Positions 24,176-34,112 of a stretch of DNA of 64,000 nucleotides are shown here, one piece after another. The stretch comes from Malus domestica (lineage: Eukaryota > Streptophyta > Magnoliopsida > Rosales > Rosaceae). Position 1 is the first letter of the stretch, and each line of letters begins with the position of its first letter. The DNA is taken from the NCBI RefSeq assembly GCF_042453785.1, contig NC_091675.1:74501-138500 (forward strand), in the 5' to 3' direction. Under the pieces are notes generated by a model that was not told the origin of the DNA, searched no databases, and saw only the letters and a list, made by a program, of their open reading frames with translations. A program made the position numbers and the translations under genes.

Positions 24176-24570
24176 GACCATCTCCAATGGTTGGGCTAAG
24201 AGCCAAATATTTTAGCTCGAAAAATTTAGCTTTTAACCCAAAAACAGCTTTTCTACTTCAATCGTTCTAGCTTAAAATTTTAGCCCGGGATTATTAAATA
24301 ATAAACTTAGGCTATTTTTTTTTGTTAAATTAAATTTAAAAAAAAAATATGTAGACTATCGTAAATTAATTTTATAAACATTTTAATATAAAAAAATTTT
24401 AAATTCCGATAAATATTGAAAAATTTAAATTCCAATTTCTAGGCTAAATTTTGAAGGGAATTTAGCCTTGATTTAGCATTTAGCATTTAGCCCAAATTTT
24501 CCCCTTGGATTGGGTTTGGGAGAAAATTTTGGAGGGTAATTTGACTTTTAACCCACCATTGGAGTTGGTC
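24176..24570. mobile_element. Harbinger-type MITE
   Basis: It starts GACCATCTCCAATGGTTGGG and ends ACCCACCATTGGAGTTGGTC, which are complementary ends. TCA flanks it on both sides (24173-24175, 24571-24573), near the TWA rule of the family. The interior is TTTAGCC/AAATTT-rich with no coding sequence. Confidence 0.75.
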
Positions 24571-24953
24571 TCATGTTCATCAGGTTTTGAGCCTGTCATT
24601 CTAGCAGCGACGACTATTACCACAGGCTCACGGGAAGGTTGGATGATGAAAAAACATGCCACAGGGTTTTCCTTCTCTCCTTTATAACTTATGAGAAAAT
24701 AAACAGAACGAAGGCTACTAAGTCTGCAGATTTAGATTGAAACGAAGCTATTACATCAACAATATCAACTACAAGAAAATCGAGTACATGTAAGGTCAAA
24801 AGATGCAGCATCCAAAACATAACATGCATACAAAACGAGAACAGCCTGTCAAGATACGCAATTTCTGATTTCTCCTCATCTCCCAAACAAAGTCTATTCT
24901 TTTACAACGAGGATGCTGAAGGGTCGCACAAAGGGCTGATTACGTCCGACTGA

Positions 24954-26413
24954 TTACCTCCGAACAGGTGGTACAACACCCCTACCAGCTGTCCCACGGC
25001 CAGCCGCTTGAGCCTGCACAGGAAAATATATTTATTCAAAGCTGAATCCATTTCTCCTTTTCTCTTTCTATAAAAGAGGTGTTCAAGCCATATTTTCAGA
25101 GTTTTGTATCCCTATGCCTAAGCTAAGGTGCTAGAAGAGAAGACTAAATCAAGGAACCCTCTATTTCTCACAATGCAGTCTTCTGTGCTGTCTCCACATT
25201 TTTCTCACACATGAATGTTCAAATGGAAGGCATCAAGCTTTCAATTATTAAGATTCAGTACAAATTAGAAGAGCTTACCTTAGCCCGCATTGAAACAGCT
25301 CTACCTCTGCCAACTCCTAGTGAAGCACCCTTGCCCTTCCAGATTCAGAAATCAAAATGTCAGTAAAAAACAAAATTCATCACTATCGATAACTCAACGA
25401 TCATTTAGACATGGAATGATACCTTGATTCTAGCATCCAGGCGCTTGAACATTGGAGCATTCTTCAGCATGTCAGGTATGACCATAAACCTATTAAAATT
25501 TCAAATCAATATCAGTGGAACAATCATTGGGAGTAGCAAAGAAACACAACTTGACCAAATTATATGTATGGGCGCTGTCATACAAAAAGGATCCGTCATT
25601 ATATACCTTACTTTGCTCCCTCGGATGAATACGTGCTCAAGCTGTGAAACTTTTCCGTCCTGTAGATGAGTGTACCAATGTCAGAAACTAAATGAAACAA
25701 AGATAAAGTAATTGTTCAAGCTTTGAAAATAAGAGCGACTAAGTAACATCCAACATCGGATATTTCTAAACTAATTTCCGTTTCTCTTCTTTTCAAAATT
25801 GACCATCAGGTTCAGGACGTATAAGATTAAGTTGGCAATTTTTTAGCAAGGAAAAAAGAAACGCAATAATTGCCTAAGACTCTTCACCCTCTCCCTCTCC
25901 CCCTTTTCCGATCCTAAAATATGGAAATAATCACTCAGCTCCATCTAGGGAAATATGCCTAATAGAGTGCAGAATTCCAATTCCTTTACCTTTCAATCCA
26001 ACTTTTTCATCGGCTTTTAAGCCTACTCTACTTCTTAAAGCTCAGGGTTTTTTTTTTTTGGGAACATTGTCTTGTAATTGGTTCATCAGATTCAGTAAGA
26101 GAGAGGTGCAGTGTCAGTGCAAGCGCATGAAATCTAGGGTTTTAATTCAAAAGATGGCAGCGGAGATCGCAGGCGTTCAAAGAAAGCAAAAATAACAGCA
26201 CATTGAAGAAACTATATACGAAGAAGAAACGATAGATGAGAGAGGCTGGAGTACCTTGGCGGTGTAGGTGATGTTCTCGAGCTGACAGTTCCAGTTGTCC
26301 TCGCACTCGACCATGCTTCCTCTGTAAAGCTCACCGCTCTTGAGCTCCACCGTCACCACGTGCCCTGACGCCTCGTGAAGAAGCTTCACCGGAATTCCCA
26401 AACTTCTGCTCAT
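24954..26413 (-). CDS. SMD3: Small nuclear ribonucleoprotein SmD3
   Basis: Five minus-strand exons, 26413-26255, 25659-25607, 25489-25423, 25335-25279 and 25013-24954, give 131 residues. The Sm fold covers the first 85 residues: Sm1 ([44 protein letters not shown]) and Sm2 ([20 protein letters not shown]). The tail is rich in Gly-Arg ([18 protein letters not shown]) and ends PPVRR, the usual SmD3 tail that is symmetrically dimethylated on arginine. SmD3 sits in the heptameric Sm ring of U1, U2, U4 and U5 snRNPs in the nucleus and is needed for pre-mRNA splicing. Every splice site fits and no residue of the motif is broken, so this is an active gene. The 24571-24953 stretch is its 3' UTR and flank. 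Confidence 0.96.
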
Positions 26414-26695
26414 GATTCACTTACTGACTGTTGGTCTTCTTCTTTTCGCTCTGTTCTGCTCCGCAAAACCCTAAAACGAACCGTCTCCCCTCCCTCTCTT
26501 CCCCTAATTTATAGTTGCGCACTCGCACACACTGCGTCGGTTGCACACGACATGTCGTTAGTGTAAAACTTATAATAAAGGACTACGGGGAGCTTGTGTT
26601 CACTTTTATTTGTTTTTGGGCCTGACTGCTGAGGATGTTATTGGGCCATAGGCCCATTACTCTTTTTTCAGAAGAAAAGAAAATGATTTAAGTAC
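26414..26695. promoter_or_regulatory. SmD3 upstream region
   Basis: Two motifs typical of plant translation/splicing gene promoters occur: AAACCCTAAAACG at 26465-26477 (telo-box) and GGGCCATAGGCCCATTA at 26644-26660 (GGCCCA/site II-like). Motif roles are from general knowledge; activity is not shown. Confidence 0.4.
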
Positions 26696-27362
26696 CTAAA
26701 CCCCCTTAACCTTTTAGTGTCATTCCAAATTGGTATGAATCTTTTTAAACATTCCAAATAAGTACCTAACATATTGAAAATGTCACATCTATTAAGCCTC
26801 AGTTAAAAATCTATTAAATTAACTACGCTTATCAACATAAGTCATAAAAGCATACCATCCACCAACTAACGATTACCACCAACCCCATTCATGCTATCAC
26901 CTCCAAACCCTACGCAAAACCACCAATTTCACCCTGCAACTCAAGTGGCCAACATCAAGAAGAAGGTCATGGAGGTTATTGACAATGGTATGAACTGCCA
27001 TGATACGATCACCATCATCTTCACCACCCACAAAAAATAACTGGACGCGTTACGAGTCAAGTATCAACAAATAAGGAATCACATGAACATAAACAAACTC
27101 CTTGAAGCCCTATCTGAATTTTTAACCCTTTTTTTTTTGTTAAGAGATTGCCCTCCTGATGTAATTTCAATTTAGGTCCATTTTTTATTCAATTCAATAC
27201 ATGTTTGATTACTGGGTTTCATATTATACAAGTTTAATCTATGTTTGAAAAATTAATTGGGCTTAATGGATATGACATTTTTAATAAGTTTGATACTTAT
27301 TTAGAATGTTTAGAAATGTTGAGATTAATTTGGAATGACACTAAAATGTTGGGGAAATTTAG
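26696..27362. mobile_element. Long-TIR element C
   Basis: The left arm (TTAACCTTTTAGTGTCATTC, then AACATTCCAAATAAGTACC) matches the reverse complement of the right arm (GGTACTT-like, TTAGAATGTTTAGAAATG, GGAATGACACTAAAATGTT) for about 110-140 bases. The middle (26850-27130) has a gene-like composition but no product was recognised. The right end overlaps the left end of element B by about 12 bases. Confidence 0.55.
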
Positions 27363-28263
27363 AAAAATAGCCAAAATTTTGACTATGAATTGAATTTTAA
27401 CCAACCATTATTTTTTTTTTTATAATTCTAACTAAAATTTGACATGAAAGTACTACAATACCCTTTTAAACTAAATTAATTGCAAAAATATATCATCTCC
27501 ATCCATTCACGGTCCAAATTTTGACTATGTATCAAAATTCCCTTCTTTTTTTTTCACAGGATTTATGAGGAGGAATATGTCAAAGCCATCATGGAGGAAA
27601 TTAACAAGGTTGTTAAACTTGAGGAAGAGCTCGACATTGATGTCCTAATTATATTACATGTCGATTAAAAATTATGTTCTCCTTTTAAGCTGAGGGAGTC
27701 TCTTATGCATAAAGAATGCATTTTCCATTTAATAGGGTCGACCATCTCCATTAAAGGGGCATATTAATTGTCAAGAAGTCCATCTTCACTGCACAGATGC
27801 TCTGAGTTGGATTTGCCGAAATATAAATGGATTTTTGGAAATAATATGCCTACCTTAATCAGCTTATGCTGAGATTAGAAAGAGAATAATTATCCAGTCC
27901 GTTATGACTACATGTGTTAATTCTATCAGACGGACGATATGGTTGAGTACTTTGGAGAGCAATTGTTTGGCTTTTCCTTTACCGCCAATGGGTAGGTGCA
28001 TTCGTATGGATCTCGATGAATAAAATCTTCAATCGTCTACGATGATGTGAGCCGCCTTAAGCCTATAACTGTGTTTTGGTCATCTACTATTTTGGACTAA
28101 AGCCATGAATAGATTGAAAAGATATAGGTTTGCAAATATTTTAGTTAAGAAAGGGTATTGTAGTATTTTCATATTAAATTTTGGTTAGATTTATAATAGT
28201 TTGTGATAGTTGGCTAGAATTCTATTTCTGATCTAAATTTTGGCTATTTTTTCAAATTTCCCC
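27351..28263. mobile_element. Pack-MULE-like element B carrying methionine synthase pieces
   Basis: It begins GGGGAAATTTAGAAAAATAG and ends with the reverse complement of GGGGAAATTTGAAAAAATAG. The arms are about 140 bases long and closely matched (both include ACTACAATACCC). The arms are clearly related to those of element A at 10391-11342. Between them lie fragments of a methionine synthase gene. There is no transposase and no clear 9-bp target duplication. Confidence 0.65.
27560..28092 (+). pseudogene. Scrambled methionine synthase (MetE-type) fragments
   Basis: At 27567 the translation [20 protein letters not shown] plus ELDIDVL matches the start of the C-terminal catalytic half of plant cobalamin-independent methionine synthase. 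At about 27933-28088 [18 protein letters not shown], a stop, and later YDDVSRLKPITVFWS follow the family order ([20 protein letters not shown], ...GDVSRPK.MTVFWS). In between, LRESLMHKE and INCQEVHLH resemble a different, more C-terminal part (LREGLPLRK, ITNC), so pieces seem rearranged. Several stops prevent function. The active-site Cys/His residues that bind zinc are not retained as a set. It is cargo of element B. Confidence 0.7.
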
Positions 28264-28279
28264 AATCTAACCGCCCGTC

Positions 28280-28462
28280 TATAACTGATCTGAACTAAAG
28301 CCATGAATAGATAGAAAAGATATAGGTTTGAAAATATTTTAGTTAATAAATAATATTGTAGTATTTTCATATCAAGTTTTGGTTAGAACTATAACAATTT
28401 GTAATAGTTGGCTAAAATTCTATTTCTGATTTAAATTTAGGCTATTTTTCCAAATGTTTCAA
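28280..28462. repeat. Tandem second copy of the element B right arm
   Basis: The stretch from ACTAAAGCCATGAATAGAT through GTAGTATTTTCATAT to GGCTATTTTTCCAAA repeats 28102-28260 in the same direction with scattered changes. Element B therefore has a duplicated right arm. Confidence 0.75.
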
Positions 28463-29560
28463 CAGGTTGAGGGTTTTAGGGTTTCACCGATCGAATTAGG
28501 AGGCATTAACAGAAGCATTACAAATGAATATGGGCTGCCTGCTGCTGGCTTCTGCCTTCGGCATGTAATACTTTGTTACTATGCTCTGCCTTGCTTCATC
28601 TTGCTTGAATACTAGTTTCACGTTCCAACAAGGGGAACTGGGGAAGGGGATGTTAACCGTGATTTCACATTTTTCTTCATTTCATTCTATTTCCCCACTA
28701 CTATCGACTTTCACTAATAAACTAGTTAAAATCCGCTCTTTCTTTCTCAGGCGGAGCATACTTTTAATAACAACAGACACCGAGGAGACATGGAAAGCGT
28801 TGGAATCTGTTTTCCCTTAACACCTGTTTGCTTCATCTCTAGGTTATTTGAAATTTGGATTTAACAGAGAAGAAGGTGGACATTGTATACCGTGAATGAG
28901 CTTTAATGGATGGGATCTCCAGTTCAGCCATTCCTCACAATGCAAGCATGGAGATGGAGTTTGGGTTGATCGCATCCCTGCTTGGATTCAATATGCCTGC
29001 CACCGTGGACCCAGCAAGGTTCGCAGCACCATATGAATTATGATGGTGTCTACTAGGATCCACTATCATCAGAATTCAGAAAGGTACCATTTATTCAGCA
29101 CCATATGATGTTATTGTTTTATGGTTTTGATGAACACTTTATTATAGTGTTTGATTTCTGATTTCTGTGCAAATAGACACTTGATTCTAAACGTTGTGTG
29201 GTGACTTGGTTTTGTCAAATCCTGTTTAAATTAAAACTTGAGTAATGGAATATGGCTTAATTGTTTCTTTGCAAAATTATAAGGTTTATCATCGAGGAGA
29301 TGACGGTGAGGAGGCAGACATGAACATTAGAGCAAGTTGTGGTTGGGCAGGAGAACTTTGAAGAACGAACTGGGTTCCGTGAATCATGAGTGACAATGCT
29401 GTTGGTCAAGAGCACAAGAGAGTGTGACCAAGGGTCGTCGGAAGACTGACATTTTTTGCTCTCTGTACATATAATATGTGGCCTGTGTCTGTGCCTGTGC
29501 CTGTGAATAAATATTAATAATCGCATTTCTTTGTATCAGTGTTAAACGCTCCGTAGAAGT
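28463..29560. other. Region with possible transcript, no recognised product
   Basis: GAGGGTTTTAGGGTTTCACC at 28468 looks like a plant leader, CTTTCTCAG|GCGGAGC at 28749 like an acceptor, and the right part ends with AATAAATATTAATAATC at 29505, a possible polyadenylation signal. No convincing long frame links these. It may be a non-coding transcript or a decayed gene. Confidence 0.3.
28906..29043 (+). CDS. Short unrecognised open frame (45 residues)
   Basis: An ATG-initiated frame reads MDGISSSAIPHNASMEMEFG and ends FAAPYEL before TGA. It is not recognised. It has no signal peptide, membrane segment or known motif. It lies in the possible transcript at 28463-29560, so it may be a small protein, the last exon of a broken gene, or chance. 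Confidence 0.2.
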   Translation: MDGISSSAIPHNASMEMEFGLIASLLGFNMPATVDPARFAAPYEL

Positions 29561-29896
29561 TTGTACGACTTGCAGATGCAGATGAAGTTGCAGACTAGAA
29601 TGCGTATATACATGAAAATAAACAAATTTCCATATATTGCGGTACTCATCACATATGTATTCGAGATTAATTGGATACACATGATTCGCACAACTATGCA
29701 AATTTCACTCGAACTCGATTCTCAGTTCTTCACAGAGATGGCACTTATCAATAAAATGACCCAAAATAAACTCCAACTGTAGTCGGAGACCTTTGTAAGT
29801 TTTAGCCTCGTCAGAGAGCAAAAATGACATTTGATCAAATGAGCAGTGCTTAAAGCGAAACTTTTGAATATCCCGTTTCAAGTTGCATTGAGCTAG

Positions 29897-31269
29897 CTAA
29901 CCCTGAAGCTTAAAGCGATCCAGTACTTGTTCGGTTTTTCCCAGCGTTTTACCAAAGTTGAGAAAGAAGTCTTTGTATGGGAAGCCTTTGTAAAGTTGGG
30001 GATTGCTTGCATTGATAAGAGTTGCAGCAGGTTCTATAAGGCAATCATGGGAAGGCATCACGAAAAACCCAGCTGAAATCCGAGCAGCACTTGAATTCGT
30101 CACTACCCGGTGTTCAGCACTTTTCAACTTGCCATTGCTGATAACCTACAATATCCCCGCAACAATTTTGCAACCGTGTATAATTTGTCAATGGTCACGC
30201 ATGGCAAACCAAAAGAAGGCGATCGGTGAGGAAGATAATGGTAGAGAGGGAAGCTGTACCTGTAATTGATAACCGACATTAACCACAAGCGCATGTGGAA
30301 AAGGAACAACAGAAATCCATTCCCCATCCTTGAGAACTTGCAGACCACTGACATGATCATCCCCTTGGAGTAAAATGGTTATAAGGTTTGGATCACCGTG
30401 TTTAGGTAATCCTAGTGTTAAACTTGGTTCCGGGCAAGGTGGGTAATAATTTGCTGACAGTAACATTTCTTGGCTTACTTCACCCCTGAAATACCCAGGT
30501 CCCAGCCCAAGTCCTTGACTCATTAGCTCCAAGATCTTCCAAGCCAGTTCCCTCACTTGTGTCGAACATTCCCCGACAACATCTCTGAATTCAAATCTCA
30601 TCAATAAACCCTTTTGACTAAATACTAGCTGTCTGTCTGAAAATACATCATATGTACATTATCTAAGCTTGGACTTACCGATATCTGGTTGGTTTTTCAG
30701 GCCAAAGTTGGTTGCATTCCTGTGAAAGAGGATGACAAGGGTGTTTGAGGCTGTCACGCCAAAAATGAACAGGTTCCGCATCAAAATTTCCACCGCTGGT
30801 GCTGGTGAAGAGCCTGCAGCTTTTGTTGGGGTCGTCGGAGTAGAGGCTTGCAATGTCCTCATCAGGCAACTCTTGGAACAACTCTTTCAACAATCCCACT
30901 GTCTCCTTCAACAAATTTTCTGATATCCCATGTTTAATTACCTGCTCTTCTTCATATACAAAATGAAAAATTATTCATTTAGAATTTGATATACACTAGT
31001 ACTAATAACTTACAAGCTACATACAGAATTACAGATGGAAGAATTTGAATGACCTGAAAAAATCCAAATTCTTGGCTGGCCTCAAGTATTTGGCCAACTA
31101 TATCACAAGCTTGTGCTGCTCCTCCACCATCCAAACCCAAATCAATGACTGGAATGGTGTTGTTGCATAGAGGAACGACAGCAAGCTTTCCGGGTCTTAC
31201 ATCGGGTGGGAATATGTAACCCTCAGGCATAGGTCTTTCTTTGTACCTTCTTGATATAAGCTTCTCCAT
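29897..31269 (-). CDS. 2-oxoglutarate/Fe(II)-dependent dioxygenase (H6H-like)
   Basis: Four minus-strand exons, 31269-31054, 30941-30679, 30584-30260 and 30145-29897, give 350 residues. The N-terminal DIOX_N region contains IPVIDLGLDG and ASQEFGFFQVIKHGIS. The middle has HFWRDSLKHPCHPL and PEKPTRYRDVVGEC, typical of the hyoscyamine 6-dioxygenase-like clade. The catalytic domain has NYYPPCPEPSLTLGLPKHGD (first His and Asp iron ligands), LVVNVGYQLQVISNGKLKS, AEHRVVTN (second His) and R-I-S for 2-oxoglutarate binding. All catalytic residues are present. The clade covers specialised metabolism and defence; the substrate cannot be told from sequence. A 3' UTR of at least 60 bases follows. Confidence 0.9.
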
Positions 31270-32305
31270 TCTTCCCTTTCAACCTGAATCTGATCTCAAA
31301 ATACAGTCACTGACTCACTGCTCTGTATCTCTATCTTTTGTTTATTATTCTATTTTTATTCCGAGGATCAATTAGTTGTATAAAGATAAGGTCTTCATTT
31401 ACAGTCTTGCCCCATAGCCTAAGCTTAATTGTGTCAATTGCCCCCGCAACAAAACTCGGGTCTCACTTTGCCCTCTAAAATTGAAAAATCGTCACTTGAC
31501 CAATGGGCTCCAATCCAAGGATAGATATCTAGAGAAATGTTAGCAATTTTGTGCTAACCTTTACATTTGGACGATCTCACTTTGTCATGTGTTACTTTTT
31601 TTGCACAAAATACAAGACATTGAATGCCTTTGAAATTATTTTTTTGCTTTCCATCTTTAATCTCTAGCCAAAAGCATTAAAAAGTATTTTTTTTAGTACA
31701 AAATGACATGGAATTTGATAAGTGAGAATGTCCAAATACATTAATAGAATAGGCACCAACCAACCAACATGCACATTAGAGCAAGTCCACCGGCAAAAGC
31801 AAGGGCTGCTTAATTGCCCAAAACACAAAAAAGGTGCCCCAACAGGCTTTTTTTTTTTTTTGGAAGGCTATTTGTGGGCACCATGTCACACTCTGATCCC
31901 GACATACGTCCAGGATCGATGTGCGACGGTCAACTGTAGGGGGTGCCAGGGAATACAAGCTGAAATACTGAACTGACATTAACAATTCTCACAAGAGCAT
32001 TCAAAAACATTTTAGAATTTAAAAATATTGGATTGCAAAGAGACTTGTAGTTTAGGAAGTTCACTTATGCATTGCTTAAAAATTATCGATGGCGCTTTAT
32101 TGTAAAGGCAAAAAGCAATCATGTTTATGTATCCTGGTGCATTCAATTCCCACCGATTCCTCTCCCCATCCACCCCATTAAGGCTATCGCTCTACTAGAA
32201 AAAAAATATTACTGGGTTTGCCAAAATGAGCATTCATTTTGGACGGGCTTTAGGTTTCATTTAGGGCATTGTATGCTCCGAGACCAGCTTTGAGGGTAGC
32301 CGCCG
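31270..32305. other. Dioxygenase upstream region with MITE remnants
   Basis: A small inverted repeat (ATTTGGACGATCTCAC at about 31566; AAGTGAGAATGTCCAAAT at about 31721) suggests a MITE of about 190 bases. A Harbinger-like remnant (AGAGCAAGTCCACCGGCAAAA) is at about 31780. No gene was recognised. Confidence 0.35.
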
Positions 32306-32566
32306 TTATCCGTTTTGGCCGAGAAGTCTTTTAAGATATCTCATAAGCAACTGAACTACCCTACGAGCAGCCAAAACAAAAGAAAGACTGCTAACAGCCT
32401 CTCGCCGGGAACTTATGTGAAAGAGAAGAGCAAATAAGAAAATCCGAGCTAGGTGGTCATAACGAAGTACATTGGGAAACGGATTGCCATAATAGACAGT
32501 TGGTACATAATCATTGAAATGAGGAGACACGTAAACTGCTCGAAGTGCGGGAACTTGGCTTGCCAT
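32306..32566 (-). CDS. Unrecognised open frame (86 residues)
   Basis: An ATG-initiated frame starts MASQVPALRAVYVSPHFNDY and has a hydrophobic middle (ARIFLFALLFHI) and a basic C-terminal half (RREAVSSLSFVLAARRVVQL). It does not match a family I know. It ends right at the left border of the long-TIR element (32567). It may be part of a gene cut by that insertion, or chance. Confidence 0.22.
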   Translation of the reverse strand: MASQVPALRAVYVSPHFNDYVPTVYYGNPFPNVLRYDHLARIFLFALLFHISSRREAVSSLSFVLAARRVVQLLMRYLKRLLGQNG

Positions 32567-33038
32567 TGGATTTTGCTAAGTGGCACTACAATCCACTCAA
32601 AACTCACCACGTAGCAAGTCTTAGATATAATATTTTACCATTCTTTTATATTTAACATTCTCATAATTATTTTTCTACTAATTAATATAAATAGATCAAT
32701 CTAATAGTGCATTTTTTTTCTTCCCAAATTTTCCTTTATATTTTGCCGTAGAACTCTCTTCACTTTCTTCTCCTTCCCACTTCTGTTTCTTGCTTTTATT
32801 CGAAAAAAAAAATTAAAATTATGCACCCCAAAAAAATACCTTATCCAACTCTTATCATGGGAAGCAACAAAAAATTCTAAGGTCTTTTTTTTTTAATTCT
32901 TTATCAATATTTTATTTGATCGCATATTAGAGTTAATTCTTTCTTTCTTTCTTATAATTGGGGGTTTATGGGTTCAAGTGAGGGTATTTGGTTTCTTTAT
33001 ATTTCATAATAAAAATTAGGGTATCCTGACACATTTAT

Positions 33039-33331
33039 TGTTAGATCCCACATCGTCCAGGAGAGTGGATCCTCTATGCCTTATATGTACATGCTCACCT
33101 CCATATAGCACGATGTCTTTTAGGAGCTCACTAGTTTCAGATTTCTTAGGAACTCCAAAGTTAAGTGAGATGGCAACGAGAGCAATCCAGGATGGGTGAC
33201 CCACTGAGAAGTTATCGTCTGAGTTCCCAGAAACAAAACCGTGAGGGCGTGGTCAGGACCCAAAGCGGACAATATAGTGCTACGGCAGAGTCGAGCTTGG
33301 GATGTGGTGGACCCTGGATCGGGATGTGACA
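33039..33331 (+). mobile_element. Cassandra (TRIM) solo LTR
   Basis: It begins TGTTAGATCCCACATCG and ends GGATCGGGATGTGACA. It contains a 5S rRNA-like sequence with the polymerase III control region, the hallmark of Cassandra terminal-repeat retrotransposons in miniature. No second LTR or primer site was seen beside it, apart from the duplicated 3' part at 33520. No 5-bp target duplication is visible. Confidence 0.75.
33141..33230 (+). other. 5S rRNA-derived sequence with pol III internal promoter
   Basis: AACTCCAAAGTTAAGTGAG (box A region), GAGATGG (intermediate element) and CCAGGATGGGTGACCCACTG (box C) follow the order of plant 5S rRNA, with many changes elsewhere. It is part of the Cassandra LTR and not a functional 5S gene. 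Confidence 0.8.
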
Positions 33332-33796
33332 TCTACCTTCTTTATTATGAGTATTTTATTAATATATTAGTCTAACCTTTGATTTTGTTTCAAATGATAG
33401 GTTTATGCTGAGTGGTTTTCTAAGCTTATTATATGGCGTAATAAGCTAAATAACCTTAAGTGATGTCCTGCTTTTAGTTTAGATAGGTTCTTTGTGAAAA
33501 TATGAAATCCACTCAAACTGTGAGGGCGTGGTCAGGACCCAAAGCGGACAATATAGTGCTACGGCAGAGTCGAGTTTGAGATGTGGTGGACCCTGGATCG
33601 GGATGTGACATCTACCTTCTTTATTATGAGTATTTTATTAATATATTAGTCTAACCTTTGATTTTGTTTCAAATGATAGGTTTATGCTGAGTGGTTTTCT
33701 AAGCTTATTATATGGCGTAATAAGCTAAATAACCTTAAGTGATGTCCTGCTTTTAGTTTAGATAGGTTCTTTGTAAAAATATGAAATCCACTCAAA
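33241..33796. repeat. 279-bp direct tandem duplication
   Basis: The segment from GTGAGGGCGTGGTCAGGACC to GAAATCCACTCAAA at 33241-33517 is repeated at 33520-33796 with only a few differences. It includes the last 90 bases of the Cassandra LTR plus flanking host-element DNA. The near identity points to a recent event. Confidence 0.93.
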
Positions 33797-34112
33797 GAGT
33801 TAAGTGTACAAATAGATTGTGAAAAAATCAACTTGATAATAGTCTGCACGTTTGTATTTAGAGAGAGGAGAGGGAAGAAGGTGGCAGAGAACTTGTGGGA
33901 AGAAGACGGCAGAGAAAAAATGGGAAGAAAAATGAGAGAGAGAGAAAAAGAAGAAAAAAAATGAACCATTAGATTTGATCTCATGGTGTATAATGAATTA
34001 GTAAAAAAATATAATTATTAGAATGCTAAATATAAGAGAATGAAAAAAATTATATTTAAGATTTGCGACGTGGCGAGTTTTGAGAGGATTGTAGTACCAC
34101 TCAGCAAAATCT

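Larger units (their letters stand above)
32567..34112. mobile_element. Long-TIR (MULE-like) element with Cassandra LTR inside
   Basis: The left end (ATTTTGCTAAGTGGCACTAC, then CACTCAAAACTCACCACGTA) pairs with the right end (CGACGTGGCGAGTTTTGAGA, GTAGTACCACTCAGCAAAAT). The arms run about 170-250 bases, including a CTTCTTCCCAC/TCTCTGCC-type section. No transposase is present. A Cassandra-type LTR and a 279-bp tandem duplication lie inside. The target duplication was not resolved. Confidence 0.65.

Noticed and set aside
33141-33230. Functional 5S rRNA gene
   Set aside because: Only the control region is well kept and it lies inside a Cassandra-type LTR.
33682-33984. 100-codon Ser/Phe-rich minus-strand frame
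   Set aside because: It is a translation of the inverted arm of the long-TIR element.
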